NCBI GenBank assembly: GCA_046349315.1 | Contig: JAXMCQ010000014.1 | Coordinates: 62,001-126,000 of the forward strand | Length of the DNA: 64,000 nt | Direction of reading: 5' to 3' | Origin: JAEUMG01 sp046349315 | Lineage (GTDB): Bacteria; Pseudomonadota; Alphaproteobacteria; Rhizobiales; Aestuariivirgaceae | Shown here: positions 26,111-33,927 of the stretch, one piece after another | How the letters are laid out: each line of letters starts with the position of its first letter | How positions within the stretch are numbered: position 1 is the stretch's first letter | Notes under the pieces: generated by a model | Database searches by the model: none | What the model saw: the letters and a program-made list of their open reading frames with translations, nothing else | What the model was told of the DNA's origin: nothing | Translations under genes and position numbers: made by a program

Positions 26111-27331
26111 ATGAACGTCATCGCTAATGTGGTGCCGACCCTCTCTGATGATCGCAGGGCGGGTCTCCCCAGCTGGACCTATTTCAACCAGGAATTGCTT
26201 GAGGTCGAGAAGCAGGAGCTTTTCCGCAAGTGCTGGCAGTTGGCTTGCCATGTCAGCGATGTGCCGAAGCCGGGCGACTACCAGTGTTTCGATATCGTCG
26301 GCGAACGCGCGATCATCGTGCGCGGCAAGGATGACAAGGTCCGCGCCTTCCACAATGTTTGCCGACATCGCGGCAGCCGCGTTGTCGCGGAGCAGAAGGG
26401 GCGCTGCAAATCGGCTATCGTCTGCCCCTTTCATGGCTGGTCCTTCAATCTCGACGGAACACTGCGGGCCGTCCCGCAGGCCAAGACGTTCCCGAAGCTC
26501 GATCCGGTGCAGCATGGGCTCGTGCCGCTCGAATATGAGATCTGGTACGGTTTCGTCTTCGTGCGCTTTATCAAGAGCGACCAGCCGCCGGTCGCAACCC
26601 TGATGGCGGCGCAGGAGGAGATGATCCGCCATTACCGGCTGGAAGAGGTCAAGCCCTATACCGGCTTGAAGAACTACAACATGCCGGTGAACTGGAAGGC
26701 GGTTCGGGATGTCGACAATGAGGGTTATCACGTGCCCGTCGCCCATCCCGCGCTGAATGACCTCTATGGCAGCCGTTATGCCGATTTCTCGGTGAAGTTT
26801 GGGGTGTCGCGCTCGGAAGGCCAGTTCAACGAAGGCCAGAGCCGATACTGGAGCGTGAAGAACTACAAGAAGACGCTGCCGCCCATGAAACACCTGCCGG
26901 AGGAACTGCAGAAGAAGTGGTTCTACTTCGGTCTCTTCCCGAACCTCGTGCTCATGCTCTACCCGGATCTCATCGGCTTCTATCAGGAATATCCGGTGGC
27001 GATCGACAAAACAGTCCAGCGCATTGCTTATTATGCGCTCGATGATGATCGCCGCGAGGTACGCGCGTCGCGCTATTTGGCGCGCCGGATCGACGAGATC
27101 ACCGGGGCCGAGGATACCCAGCTCATTATCTGGTCGTGGGAGTCGATGCAGTCTTCCGGCTACAAGGGCATGATCCTCTCGGACCTCGAAGCGGGCGTGC
27201 GCAATTATCACGATGCGTTGCGCCAGATGCTGCCGGTGATGTCGCTCGACCGTCAGCCGAGCGAGGGGACAGTTTCGACCCTCAATGCTTCGCTTAGACA
27301 GGCCACGCCCAATCCCTGGCGGGCAACCTAA
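26111..27331 (+). CDS. Rieske non-heme iron oxygenase, alpha-type subunit
   Basis: A 406-residue Rieske oxygenase. The [2Fe-2S] site is CRHRG (near residue 86) and CPFHGW (near 106). The mononuclear iron site is in RDVDNEGYHVPVAHP (near 204), giving D/N-E-x2-H-x4-H ligation. The family covers aromatic-ring dioxygenases and N-demethylating monooxygenases such as those for glycine betaine, stachydrine and carnitine; the substrate here is unknown. The start is the ATG at 26111 behind a strong ribosome site. No ferredoxin, reductase or beta subunit is nearby. It heads a cluster with a polyamine-type transporter, which favours an amine substrate (inference). Confidence 0.88.
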   Translation: MNVIANVVPTLSDDRRAGLPSWTYFNQELLEVEKQELFRKCWQLACHVSDVPKPGDYQCFDIVGERAIIVRGKDDKVRAFHNVCRHRGSRVVAEQKGRCKSAIVCPFHGWSFNLDGTLRAVPQAKTFPKLDPVQHGLVPLEYEIWYGFVFVRFIKSDQPPVATLMAAQEEMIRHYRLEEVKPYTGLKNYNMPVNWKAVRDVDNEGYHVPVAHPALNDLYGSRYADFSVKFGVSRSEGQFNEGQSRYWSVKNYKKTLPPMKHLPEELQKKWFYFGLFPNLVLMLYPDLIGFYQEYPVAIDKTVQRIAYYALDDDRREVRASRYLARRIDEITGAEDTQLIIWSWESMQSSGYKGMILSDLEAGVRNYHDALRQMLPVMSLDRQPSEGTVSTLNASLRQATPNPWRAT

Positions 27332-27354
27332 AGCAGACTCCCGGGCTGCACGCC

Positions 27355-27385
27355 CCTTGCCGCGCGGCTTTAGCCCGTGGCAAGG
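27355..27385 (+). repeat. Intercistronic hairpin between Rieske oxygenase and PotD-like gene
   Basis: CCTTGCC (27355-27361) pairs with GGCAAGG (27379-27385), and an inner GGC-TTTA-GCC extends the stem. No T-run follows, so it is not a typical rho-independent terminator. Such stem-loops before a solute-binding-protein gene can stabilise that part of a polycistronic mRNA. Confidence 0.55.
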
Positions 27386-27421
27386 TGCGGCCCAAACATA
27401 CAAAAGCCCAGGGAGGTTTTC

Positions 27422-28474
27422 ATGTCGACTATCAAGACTTTGGCCGCCGCGTTCTTCGCGTCGGCAGCCACATTGCTATTCGCCAATGCTGCTTTGGCCG
27501 AGAAGATCGTCATCTCGAACTGGGATGGCTACATGCCAAAGGATCTGCCGGAGAAATTCAAGGCGGAAACCGGCATCGATGTGGAAGTCGCGGTCCATGC
27601 CACCAATGAAGAGATCATGGGCAAGGTCGTTGCCTCGAACGGGCAGGGCTATGACGTGCTCTTCGTATCCTCTCCTTTCGCGGAAGCGCTCAACAAGCTC
27701 GGTATTGCCGCCAAGATCGATCATTCCAAGATTCCCAATCTCGCCAATCTCTATCCGGAAGCCTCGCAACTGCAGCACGATCCAGGCAACACCTTCTCGG
27801 TCCCCTATTCCTGGGGAACAACGGGCCTTTGCTATCGCTCCGACCTGGTCAAGGCCGAGCCGACAAGCTGGAACGATCTATTGAAGCCCACCGACGATCT
27901 CAAGGGCAAAATGACGATGCTTGCGACGGATCGCTGGTTGATGGTGCCGGCCTTTCTCGCCGGCGGCATGTCGGTCAATACTGTCGACCCGGCAAAGCTC
28001 GCACAGGCCAAAGACGTTTTGATCGAGGCGAAGAAGAACCTGCTCGCCTATGACGATACAACCTTCTACCAGAAGCTGGTCTCGGGCGAGGCTGTACTTG
28101 TCGAGGCCTGGGATGGTTGGTGCAATTACGGTATCGCGTCGAACGACAAGATCAAATACGTCGTGCCGAAGGAAGGCTCGGATCTCTGGGTCGATACAAT
28201 GGTCGTTGTCGAATCCTCGCCCAATAAGGAAGCCGCGCAGAAGTTCATCGACTACGTGCTCAAAGCCGATACCGGCAAGTGGGTGGTCGAGAACATCATG
28301 TACAAAACGCCCAACAAGGCTGGCATGGATGCGGTCGACCCGGCGTTGCTCAAGCAGTACCCCAACATGGCGATAACGCCGGCGGACCTGCTGAAATATG
28401 AGCAGCTCCGTGACCTCGGCGATGGCATGAAGGACTTTTCCAAGACGGTCACGGAGATCGTGTCGTCGAAGTAA
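27422..28474 (+). CDS. PotD/PotF-like polyamine-type ABC transporter substrate-binding protein
   Basis: A periplasmic solute-binding protein of the spermidine/putrescine class, 350 residues. The N-terminal signal peptide (about 1-26) ends FANAALA before EKIVISNWDGYMP, the classic PotD-family mature start. It also has GYDVLFVSSPFAEAL, VPYSWGTTGLCYR, a central LVEAWDGWCNYGIAS, and a C-terminal NMAITPADLLKYEQL. The acidic and aromatic pocket residues suit a cationic amine ligand, but the ligand cannot be named. The start ATG at 27422 follows gggaggttttc. It is followed by two permease genes; the transport ATPase is missing. Confidence 0.9.
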   Translation: MSTIKTLAAAFFASAATLLFANAALAEKIVISNWDGYMPKDLPEKFKAETGIDVEVAVHATNEEIMGKVVASNGQGYDVLFVSSPFAEALNKLGIAAKIDHSKIPNLANLYPEASQLQHDPGNTFSVPYSWGTTGLCYRSDLVKAEPTSWNDLLKPTDDLKGKMTMLATDRWLMVPAFLAGGMSVNTVDPAKLAQAKDVLIEAKKNLLAYDDTTFYQKLVSGEAVLVEAWDGWCNYGIASNDKIKYVVPKEGSDLWVDTMVVVESSPNKEAAQKFIDYVLKADTGKWVVENIMYKTPNKAGMDAVDPALLKQYPNMAITPADLLKYEQLRDLGDGMKDFSKTVTEIVSSK

Positions 28475-28522
28475 TCGCTCGCCAGCCGCGCCGTCCTTCT
28501 CGACAGCGCCAGAAGCGCTGAC

Positions 28523-29386
28523 ATGCGCATACGCGCGGCCTCATGGCTGCTGATGACGCCCGGCCTTTTATGGCTGGGCGTTCTCATGGTCGTTCCGTGC
28601 CTGCTTGTTTTTGTTATGGCGTTTTACGAACGCGGGACCTATGGCGGGATCGACTGGAGCGCTTTTACCGTCGAGAACTTCACGCGCGCGATCGAGCCTC
28701 TCTATCTTGGCATTTTCTTCGATTCCGCGCGGGTGGCTGGCCTTGCGACGCTCATCGCACTGATCATCGGTTATCCCGCCGCCTATGCCATCGTGAAGGC
28801 GCCGGCGCGTTGGCAGACGGCGCTGCTCTTTCTGGCAATCCTGCCGTTCTGGACGAATTACCTGATCCGAACCTATGCGTGGATCGTTTTGTTGAACCCC
28901 GCCGGACTTATCAACGGGGCACTGCAATGGACTGGGCTTATCAGAGAGCCCTTGCCCATTCTCTACAATGAATTCGCGGTGATCCTCGGCCTCGTCTACA
29001 ATTACGTGCCCTTCGTCATCCTCGCCATTTATTCGGCTCTGCAACGGCTCGATCCATCCTATGCCGAGGCCTCGCGCGATCTCGGGGCAGGAGCGATGAC
29101 CACATTTGCTCGCATCACCTTGCCACTAACGGCGCCGGGTGTCGCTGCAGGTGCGGTCTTCGTCTTCGTCCTGTCGATCGGCAATTTCATTACCCCCGAT
29201 CTCCTCGGCGGCGGCAAATTTCAAATGGCCGGCAACCTTATCTACGACCAGTTCCTCACCGCGCGGGACTGGCCTTTTGGCGCCGCACTGTCCTTGATTC
29301 TCATTGCTTTGATGCTGATCCTGCTTTTCGCGCAAGCCATTGCCAGTGCGCGGGCGCGCGGCGAGAAAGGCCTCGCCAATGCCTAG
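28523..29386 (+). CDS. PotB-like ABC transporter permease
   Basis: Inner-membrane permease of the polyamine ABC class, 287 residues with about six helices. The N-terminus MRIRAASWLLMTPGLLWLG is a typical PotB start. The cytoplasmic EAA loop that docks the ATPase reads YAEASRDLGAGAMTTFARI (near 190). It is 48 bp after the solute-binding protein and overlaps the second permease by 8 bp. Partners would be a PotA-like ATPase encoded elsewhere. Confidence 0.92.
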   Translation: MRIRAASWLLMTPGLLWLGVLMVVPCLLVFVMAFYERGTYGGIDWSAFTVENFTRAIEPLYLGIFFDSARVAGLATLIALIIGYPAAYAIVKAPARWQTALLFLAILPFWTNYLIRTYAWIVLLNPAGLINGALQWTGLIREPLPILYNEFAVILGLVYNYVPFVILAIYSALQRLDPSYAEASRDLGAGAMTTFARITLPLTAPGVAAGAVFVFVLSIGNFITPDLLGGGKFQMAGNLIYDQFLTARDWPFGAALSLILIALMLILLFAQAIASARARGEKGLANA

Positions 29387-30152
29387 AGTCCTCAAATTTC
29401 ATCTCGGCGGCATTTACATCTTTCTCTACTTGCCGATCGCCGTTCTCATGCTGCTTTCGTTCAACAAGGCTGGCCTGCCGACGGTTTGGACCGGATTCTC
29501 GACAGAATGGTACGGAAAGCTGCTCGACAGCCCGGAGATCATCGCAGCGACGCGCAATTCCCTGATCGTCGCGACCGTCTCGACACTCATTGCGACAGCC
29601 ATTGGCACGGCCCTCGCTCTTGGCGTCGAGCGGGGGAAGACCCGGCCGGCAATTGAGGCGTTGCTTTTCGCGCCAATGATAATTCCCGACATCGTGCTGG
29701 CGATCGCGCTGCTTTCATTCTTCACAGTGGTCCGTTTCACGCTAGGACTTCACTCGATCATTCTCGCGCATGTTGTCTTCAACATCGCCTTTGTCTGCGC
29801 TGTGGTAAGAGCCAGCCTCAAGAGTTTTGACTGGTCGCTTGTCGAGGCGTCGCGCGACCTGGGCGCCGGAGCAGGCGTTACTTTCTTGAGGATCACTTTC
29901 CCCTTGATCCTGCCGGCAATCATTGCCGGGGCATTGCTCGCCTTCACATTGTCGGTCGATGAATTCATCATCGCATATTTCACGGCAGGGGCGGGGCAAG
30001 CCTCGACGACATTGCCGATGCGCATTTATTCGATGATCCGTTTTGGCGTGACGCCTGAGATCAACGCCATGGCGACGATCATCATGTTGGTGAGCTTTGT
30101 GTTGCTGCTCGCCGCGCAAAGGTTCAATCGCGGACGTATTCCGGGGCAGTGA
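29379..30152 (+). CDS. PotC-like ABC transporter permease
   Basis: Second permease subunit, 257 residues from the ATG at 29379, which overlaps the end of the first permease. It shows the PotC-type start HLGGIYIFLYLPIAVLMLLS and FNKAGLPTVWTGFSTEWY. The EAA loop is LVEASRDLGAGAGVTFLRI (near 160). A C-terminal LSVDEFIIAYFTAGAG is characteristic of the spermidine/putrescine subfamily. A longer frame starting 13 codons earlier lies inside the first permease and was not used. It is followed 35 bp later by a glycosyltransferase, not an ATPase. Confidence 0.92.
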   Translation: MPRVLKFHLGGIYIFLYLPIAVLMLLSFNKAGLPTVWTGFSTEWYGKLLDSPEIIAATRNSLIVATVSTLIATAIGTALALGVERGKTRPAIEALLFAPMIIPDIVLAIALLSFFTVVRFTLGLHSIILAHVVFNIAFVCAVVRASLKSFDWSLVEASRDLGAGAGVTFLRITFPLILPAIIAGALLAFTLSVDEFIIAYFTAGAGQASTTLPMRIYSMIRFGVTPEINAMATIIMLVSFVLLLAAQRFNRGRIPGQ

Positions 30153-30187
30153 GTGTTCTGATAAGACGGCCGAAACAGGAGACAATC

Positions 30188-31579
30188 ATGGCCAAGAAGG
30201 CGGTAAAGAAATCGGCGAAGCCCGCGAGGAAGGCAGTGAAGAAGGCTGCCGAGAAGTCTGGCACGCGGAAACCCGCCAAGCGAAAGAAGGTCATCGCGCT
30301 TTTTCCTGAAGCGGCCTTCGGTCCGGCCCTTAATTCGGTCGGCATCGGGCAGGCCTTGGAGAAACTCGGCCATAAGGTGGTGTTTCTTTCCGATCCGGGA
30401 TTTGTGGATGTCTATAAGGGCTATGGCTTCGAGGCCTACCCAGTGAACCTCTCCGAGCCCTTGCCGCCCGAGGAGATGGCCAAATTCTGGGTCGATTTCA
30501 TCAACGGCCATATCCCCAACTTCCGAAAAACCCCCTACGACCAGATCGACAATTACGTGAAGGGTTGCTGGGAAATGATCGTTGAGACCGCCAAATGGGC
30601 GGAAAAAGACCTGCCCGGCGTGCTCGACAACGTGAAGCCGGATGTCGTCTGCGTCGACAATGTGATCTTGTTTCCGGCGATCAAACGGTATGCGCGCGAC
30701 AACGGCAAGGCATGGGTGCGGATCATTTCGTGCTCAGAAAACGAAATCGAGGATCCCGATATCCCGCCGCATCTGTCGGGCTGCGGGGCAAAGGACAAGG
30801 CCGGCTTCAAGGCCTATCGTGACCGGTTCAACAAGGTCATCAAGCCGATCCACGAGAATTTCAATGCGTTCCTGAAGTCGGTTGGCGAGAAGCCCTATCC
30901 GATCGGACAATTCTTCGAAGCCTCGCCGCATATGAACATTCTGCTTTACCCCACCGCGGTGAAGTTCAAGCGACGGCACAAGCTTTCACCAAAGCAGTAT
31001 CAGTATCTCGAAGGCTGCGTGCGCAAGGATGCGGCGTACAAAGTCCCGCGCTTCAAGGCGAATAACGCCAAGCCCTTAATCTATGTGAGCTTCGGTTCAT
31101 TGGGCTCAGGCGATGTCGATCTCTTGAAGCGGGTGATCGCGGCGGTCGGAAAGATGCCGATCCGCGCTCTCGTCAATGTTGGGGACTACATGGATCAGTA
31201 CACGGACATCCCGCCGAACGTGCTCATCGACAAATGGTATCCGCAGCCCTCGGTGATCCCGCAGGTCGATGGCGTCATCCATCACGGCGGCAACAACTCG
31301 TTCACCGAGTGCCTCTATTTCGGCAAGCCCGCGATCATCATGCCTTATGTCTGGGACGGCCATGACAATGCCACGCGCGTCCAGGAGACCGGCCACGGCT
31401 TCAAGCTCAATCGCTATGATTGGACCGAGGAAGAGCTGCAGCAGAAGATCATGACGATGCTAACCGACAAGAAAATGAAGGCAAAACTAAAAAGGACGTC
31501 GAAGAAAATGCGCTCGCAGCACGGGCCGACCAAGGCCGCCAAGATAATCGGCAAGCTTGCGGCAAAGCACGCCGCATGA
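30188..31579 (+). CDS. GT1-family glycosyltransferase with Lys-rich N-terminal tail
   Basis: A 463-residue GT-B-fold protein resembling the MGT/UGT (UDP-sugar) glycosyltransferases. Residues 1-33 are nearly all Lys/Ala/Arg, like a histone-H1 tail. The N-terminal domain starts KVIALFPEAAFGPALNSVG. The C-terminal donor-binding domain has LIYVSFGSLGSG (near 298) and the diagnostic HHGGNNSFTECLYFGKPAII (near 362), with VWDGHDNATRV after it. The start ATG at 30188 follows caggag. It lies in the same run as the PotDBC-like transporter and overlaps the first cupin gene by ATGA. Acceptor and donor are unknown; no membrane helix or signal peptide. Confidence 0.82.
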   Translation: MAKKAVKKSAKPARKAVKKAAEKSGTRKPAKRKKVIALFPEAAFGPALNSVGIGQALEKLGHKVVFLSDPGFVDVYKGYGFEAYPVNLSEPLPPEEMAKFWVDFINGHIPNFRKTPYDQIDNYVKGCWEMIVETAKWAEKDLPGVLDNVKPDVVCVDNVILFPAIKRYARDNGKAWVRIISCSENEIEDPDIPPHLSGCGAKDKAGFKAYRDRFNKVIKPIHENFNAFLKSVGEKPYPIGQFFEASPHMNILLYPTAVKFKRRHKLSPKQYQYLEGCVRKDAAYKVPRFKANNAKPLIYVSFGSLGSGDVDLLKRVIAAVGKMPIRALVNVGDYMDQYTDIPPNVLIDKWYPQPSVIPQVDGVIHHGGNNSFTECLYFGKPAIIMPYVWDGHDNATRVQETGHGFKLNRYDWTEEELQQKIMTMLTDKKMKAKLKRTSKKMRSQHGPTKAAKIIGKLAAKHAA

Positions 31580-31943
31580 GCGAAGAAAAGTTCGACTCTT
31601 CCGCCCCTTACCTGCGCGATCCGGCGCATTATGCCGGGCCGCTCAAGGATTGGGGTCACCAGCCTAACCCGATTGCCGGCAATTCGAAGAATGACGGCGT
31701 GCTGCTGTATAAGGGGCGGGTGGTCAGCCGGAAGCGGGGCTTTGGCAATGCACGCCGGGCACATGGCCCTTGTCGATCCCGCGTGACGAGCTTTGCCATT
31801 TCGTTTCGGGCCGGGCGACCTACAGGCACGAGTCCGGCGAGACGATCGAGGTTGTGCCCGGCACCGTCATCCTCTTTCCCGCCGGCTGGACGGGCACCTG
31901 CACGGTTCATGAGACCATGCGCAATGTTTACATGCTGAGCTAG
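31576..31943 (+). pseudogene. Cupin-domain protein, disrupted by a single-base frameshift
   Basis: Starts at the ATG at 31576 (ATGA overlap with the glycosyltransferase). It reads normally through DPAHYAGPLKDWG and DGVLLYKG, then loses frame at the G-run 31713-31716. Reading on in the frame that would result from one more G gives AGLWQCTPGTWPL, IPRDELCHFVSGRATYRHES and PGTVILFPAGWTGTCTVHE to a TAG at 31941-31943. That matches the intact cupin immediately downstream block for block. The intact gene would encode about 122 residues. A real one-base deletion or a homopolymer sequencing error are both possible; the strong conservation after the shift means any loss is recent. Confidence 0.88.
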
Positions 31944-31952
31944 GATTTACCG

Positions 31953-32315
31953 ATGATCAAACTCGACTCTACCGCGCCACACATGACTAACCCCGCGGGA
32001 TTTGCCGGGCCGTTCAAGGATTGGGGCGTCGTCCCGACAATGATCGAGGGCGAATCGCGCACCTCAGGAATCCTTTTGCACAAAGGTCCGAATGGCGAGA
32101 ACGAGGCTGGCATCTGGATCTGCACGCCAGGCTACTGGAATTGCCATGTCACGCGTGACGAATTCTGCCACTTCCTTTTGGGACGCTGTACCTACACGCA
32201 TGAATCGGGCGAGGTCATCGAGATCACGCCCGGTACGGTCGCGTTCTTCCCGCAGGACTGGAAAGGCACCTGCCGCGTCCATGAAACGGTCCGCAAGGTA
32301 TACATGATCCGGTAG
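31953..32315 (+). CDS. Cupin-domain protein (Cupin_3/DUF861-like)
   Basis: A 120-residue single-domain cupin. The core has GIWICTPGYWNCHVTRDEFC, LLGRCTYTHESGEVIEITPG and VAFFPQDWKGTCRVHETVRK. This is the Cupin_3/DUF861-type pattern, whose members act on small amine or ureide metabolites or bind ligands without catalysis. It is a tandem paralogue of the frameshifted gene 9 bp upstream and the last gene of the rightward Rieske-transporter-glycosyltransferase run. It converges on homospermidine synthase with a 9-bp gap. Confidence 0.85.
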   Translation: MIKLDSTAPHMTNPAGFAGPFKDWGVVPTMIEGESRTSGILLHKGPNGENEAGIWICTPGYWNCHVTRDEFCHFLLGRCTYTHESGEVIEITPGTVAFFPQDWKGTCRVHETVRKVYMIR

Positions 32316-32324
32316 AGGCGAGGC

Positions 32325-33755
32325 CTACCTCACAATCACATTCTTGAACTGCCAGGGATCGCGCTTATCGATATCCTCGGCAAAGAGTTCGACGCGGTTC
32401 TTGAGGGGCGTCCAGTCGGTATAGACGCCGACGATCGGACCCAGATACGCGCGCTGAATTTCGAGGCAGCGGCGGAAATCCATCTCGTCGGTCTCGACGA
32501 TGCCGGCATTGGGATTTTCGATCGCCCAAATGACGCCGGCGAGCACAGCGCTCGTCACCTGCAGGCCGGTGGCGTTCTGGTAGGGCGCAAGCTTGCGCGC
32601 CTCTTCGATTGAAAGCTGCGAACCATACCAATAGGCGTTCTTCTTGTGGCCGTAGAGAAGCACGCCCAGTTCGTCGCTGCCATCGACGATCTCATTCTCG
32701 TCAAGGATGTGCTTGGTCGGCTGGTGCTCGCCGCCAAGACCGAAAATCTCGTGCAGCGATAGGACCGCATCGTTGGAGGGGTGATAGGCGTAGTGGCAGG
32801 TTGGGCGGTAGGTGACCTTCTTGCCCTCCCTGACCGTGAAATAATCGGCGATCGAGATCGCCTCGTTGTGAGTGACGAGAAAGCCATATTGAGGCCCCGC
32901 GGTCGGTGTCCAGGTGCGCACGCGCGTATCTGCGCCGGGCCGCGTCAAGTAGATCGCGGCACCGCTGCCTGCCTTGTGCTTGCGGCCATCGGGCGGAAGC
33001 TTTTTCTCATGCGTGCCCCAGCCCAGTTCCGCCGGCTGCAAGCCCTCCGAGATGAAGCCGTCGACCGACCAGGTATTGACGAATGTATTGAGCGGCTTCG
33101 GGTTCTTAGAGCGCTGCGTATCACGCTCGGCTATATGGATACCCTTGACGCCGACGCGCTTCATGAGCTTCGCCCATTCCTCGCGTGTGGCGGGTTCCTT
33201 GACCTTGATCTTGAGTTCAGCGGCAATGTCGAGCAGCGCCTGCTTGACGAACCATGACACCATGCCGGGATTGGCGCCGCAGCAGGAAACGGCTGTCGGA
33301 CCGGGCCCCAATTCGCGCTTCAAGGCGAGGGTCTGCTCGCGCATCACGTAGTTTGTGCGCGCGGCGTTATCGAGCTTGGGATTGTAGTAGAAGCCCGGCC
33401 AGGGCTCGATGACGGTGTCGAGATAAAGCGCGCCGCTTTCCCGGGCGAGCCGCATGATATCGCGGGAATCGACATCGACGGAGAGATTGACAATGAAGGC
33501 AGGGCCGGGGCCGGCCGTCAGCAGCGGCTTCAATAGCGACTTGTAGTTCTTCCTTGTAAGCCCCTCCTTGATGAAGGCCAGGCCTTCCTTCTCGACAAGC
33601 TTGCGGTTGCTGTCGTCGGGATCGATCACCGTGAACTTGTTACGGTCGAGATCCAGATGGCGAAGCAGGAGGGGCAACGTGCCGCGGCCGATCGAACCGA
33701 AGCCGATCATCACGATCGGGCCCTTCCAAGTGGCATGACGGGGCCAGGTGGTCAT
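32325..33755 (-). CDS. hss: Homospermidine synthase
   Basis: NAD-dependent enzyme making sym-homospermidine from putrescine (and spermidine); 476 residues from the ATG at 33755, which follows an agaggag ribosome site. The N-terminal dinucleotide-binding site is PIVMIGFGSIGRGTLPLLL (near 16). Other family segments are FTVIDPDDSNRKLVEKEGL, LDTVIEPWPGFYYN, VSCCGANPGMVSWFVKQAL and HNEAISIADYFTVREG. The gene is characteristic of alphaproteobacteria, where homospermidine is a major polyamine. It lies convergent with the amine-transporter cluster, so uptake and synthesis of polyamines may be linked here. Confidence 0.95.
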   Translation of the reverse strand: MTTWPRHATWKGPIVMIGFGSIGRGTLPLLLRHLDLDRNKFTVIDPDDSNRKLVEKEGLAFIKEGLTRKNYKSLLKPLLTAGPGPAFIVNLSVDVDSRDIMRLARESGALYLDTVIEPWPGFYYNPKLDNAARTNYVMREQTLALKRELGPGPTAVSCCGANPGMVSWFVKQALLDIAAELKIKVKEPATREEWAKLMKRVGVKGIHIAERDTQRSKNPKPLNTFVNTWSVDGFISEGLQPAELGWGTHEKKLPPDGRKHKAGSGAAIYLTRPGADTRVRTWTPTAGPQYGFLVTHNEAISIADYFTVREGKKVTYRPTCHYAYHPSNDAVLSLHEIFGLGGEHQPTKHILDENEIVDGSDELGVLLYGHKKNAYWYGSQLSIEEARKLAPYQNATGLQVTSAVLAGVIWAIENPNAGIVETDEMDFRRCLEIQRAYLGPIVGVYTDWTPLKNRVELFAEDIDKRDPWQFKNVIVR

Positions 33756-33802
33756 GGGTCTTTGCTCCTCTTGCTGCAATGCGATGCGGCGGCTCTTTAA
33801 CC

Positions 33803-33827
33803 AAGAATCCCTGTCATAGGGACTCTT
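33803..33827 (-). repeat. Short inverted repeat in the hss leader region
   Basis: AAGAATCCCT (33803-33812) and AGGGACTCTT (33818-33827) form a 10-bp inverted repeat with one mismatch and a 5-nt loop. It lies about 50 bp upstream of the homospermidine synthase ATG. It could be an operator or an mRNA leader hairpin. The rest of the 172-bp gap to the MFS gene shows nothing definite. Confidence 0.4.
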
Positions 33828-33927
33828 ATTTGCGTCATGTCGTTTTCGCATAACGGCGTGGCGCCACCGGTGCTAGCGGCCGCGCGCCACGCGGTGCATC
33901 AATCGTCCAAGCACCCGCGAATCCATT

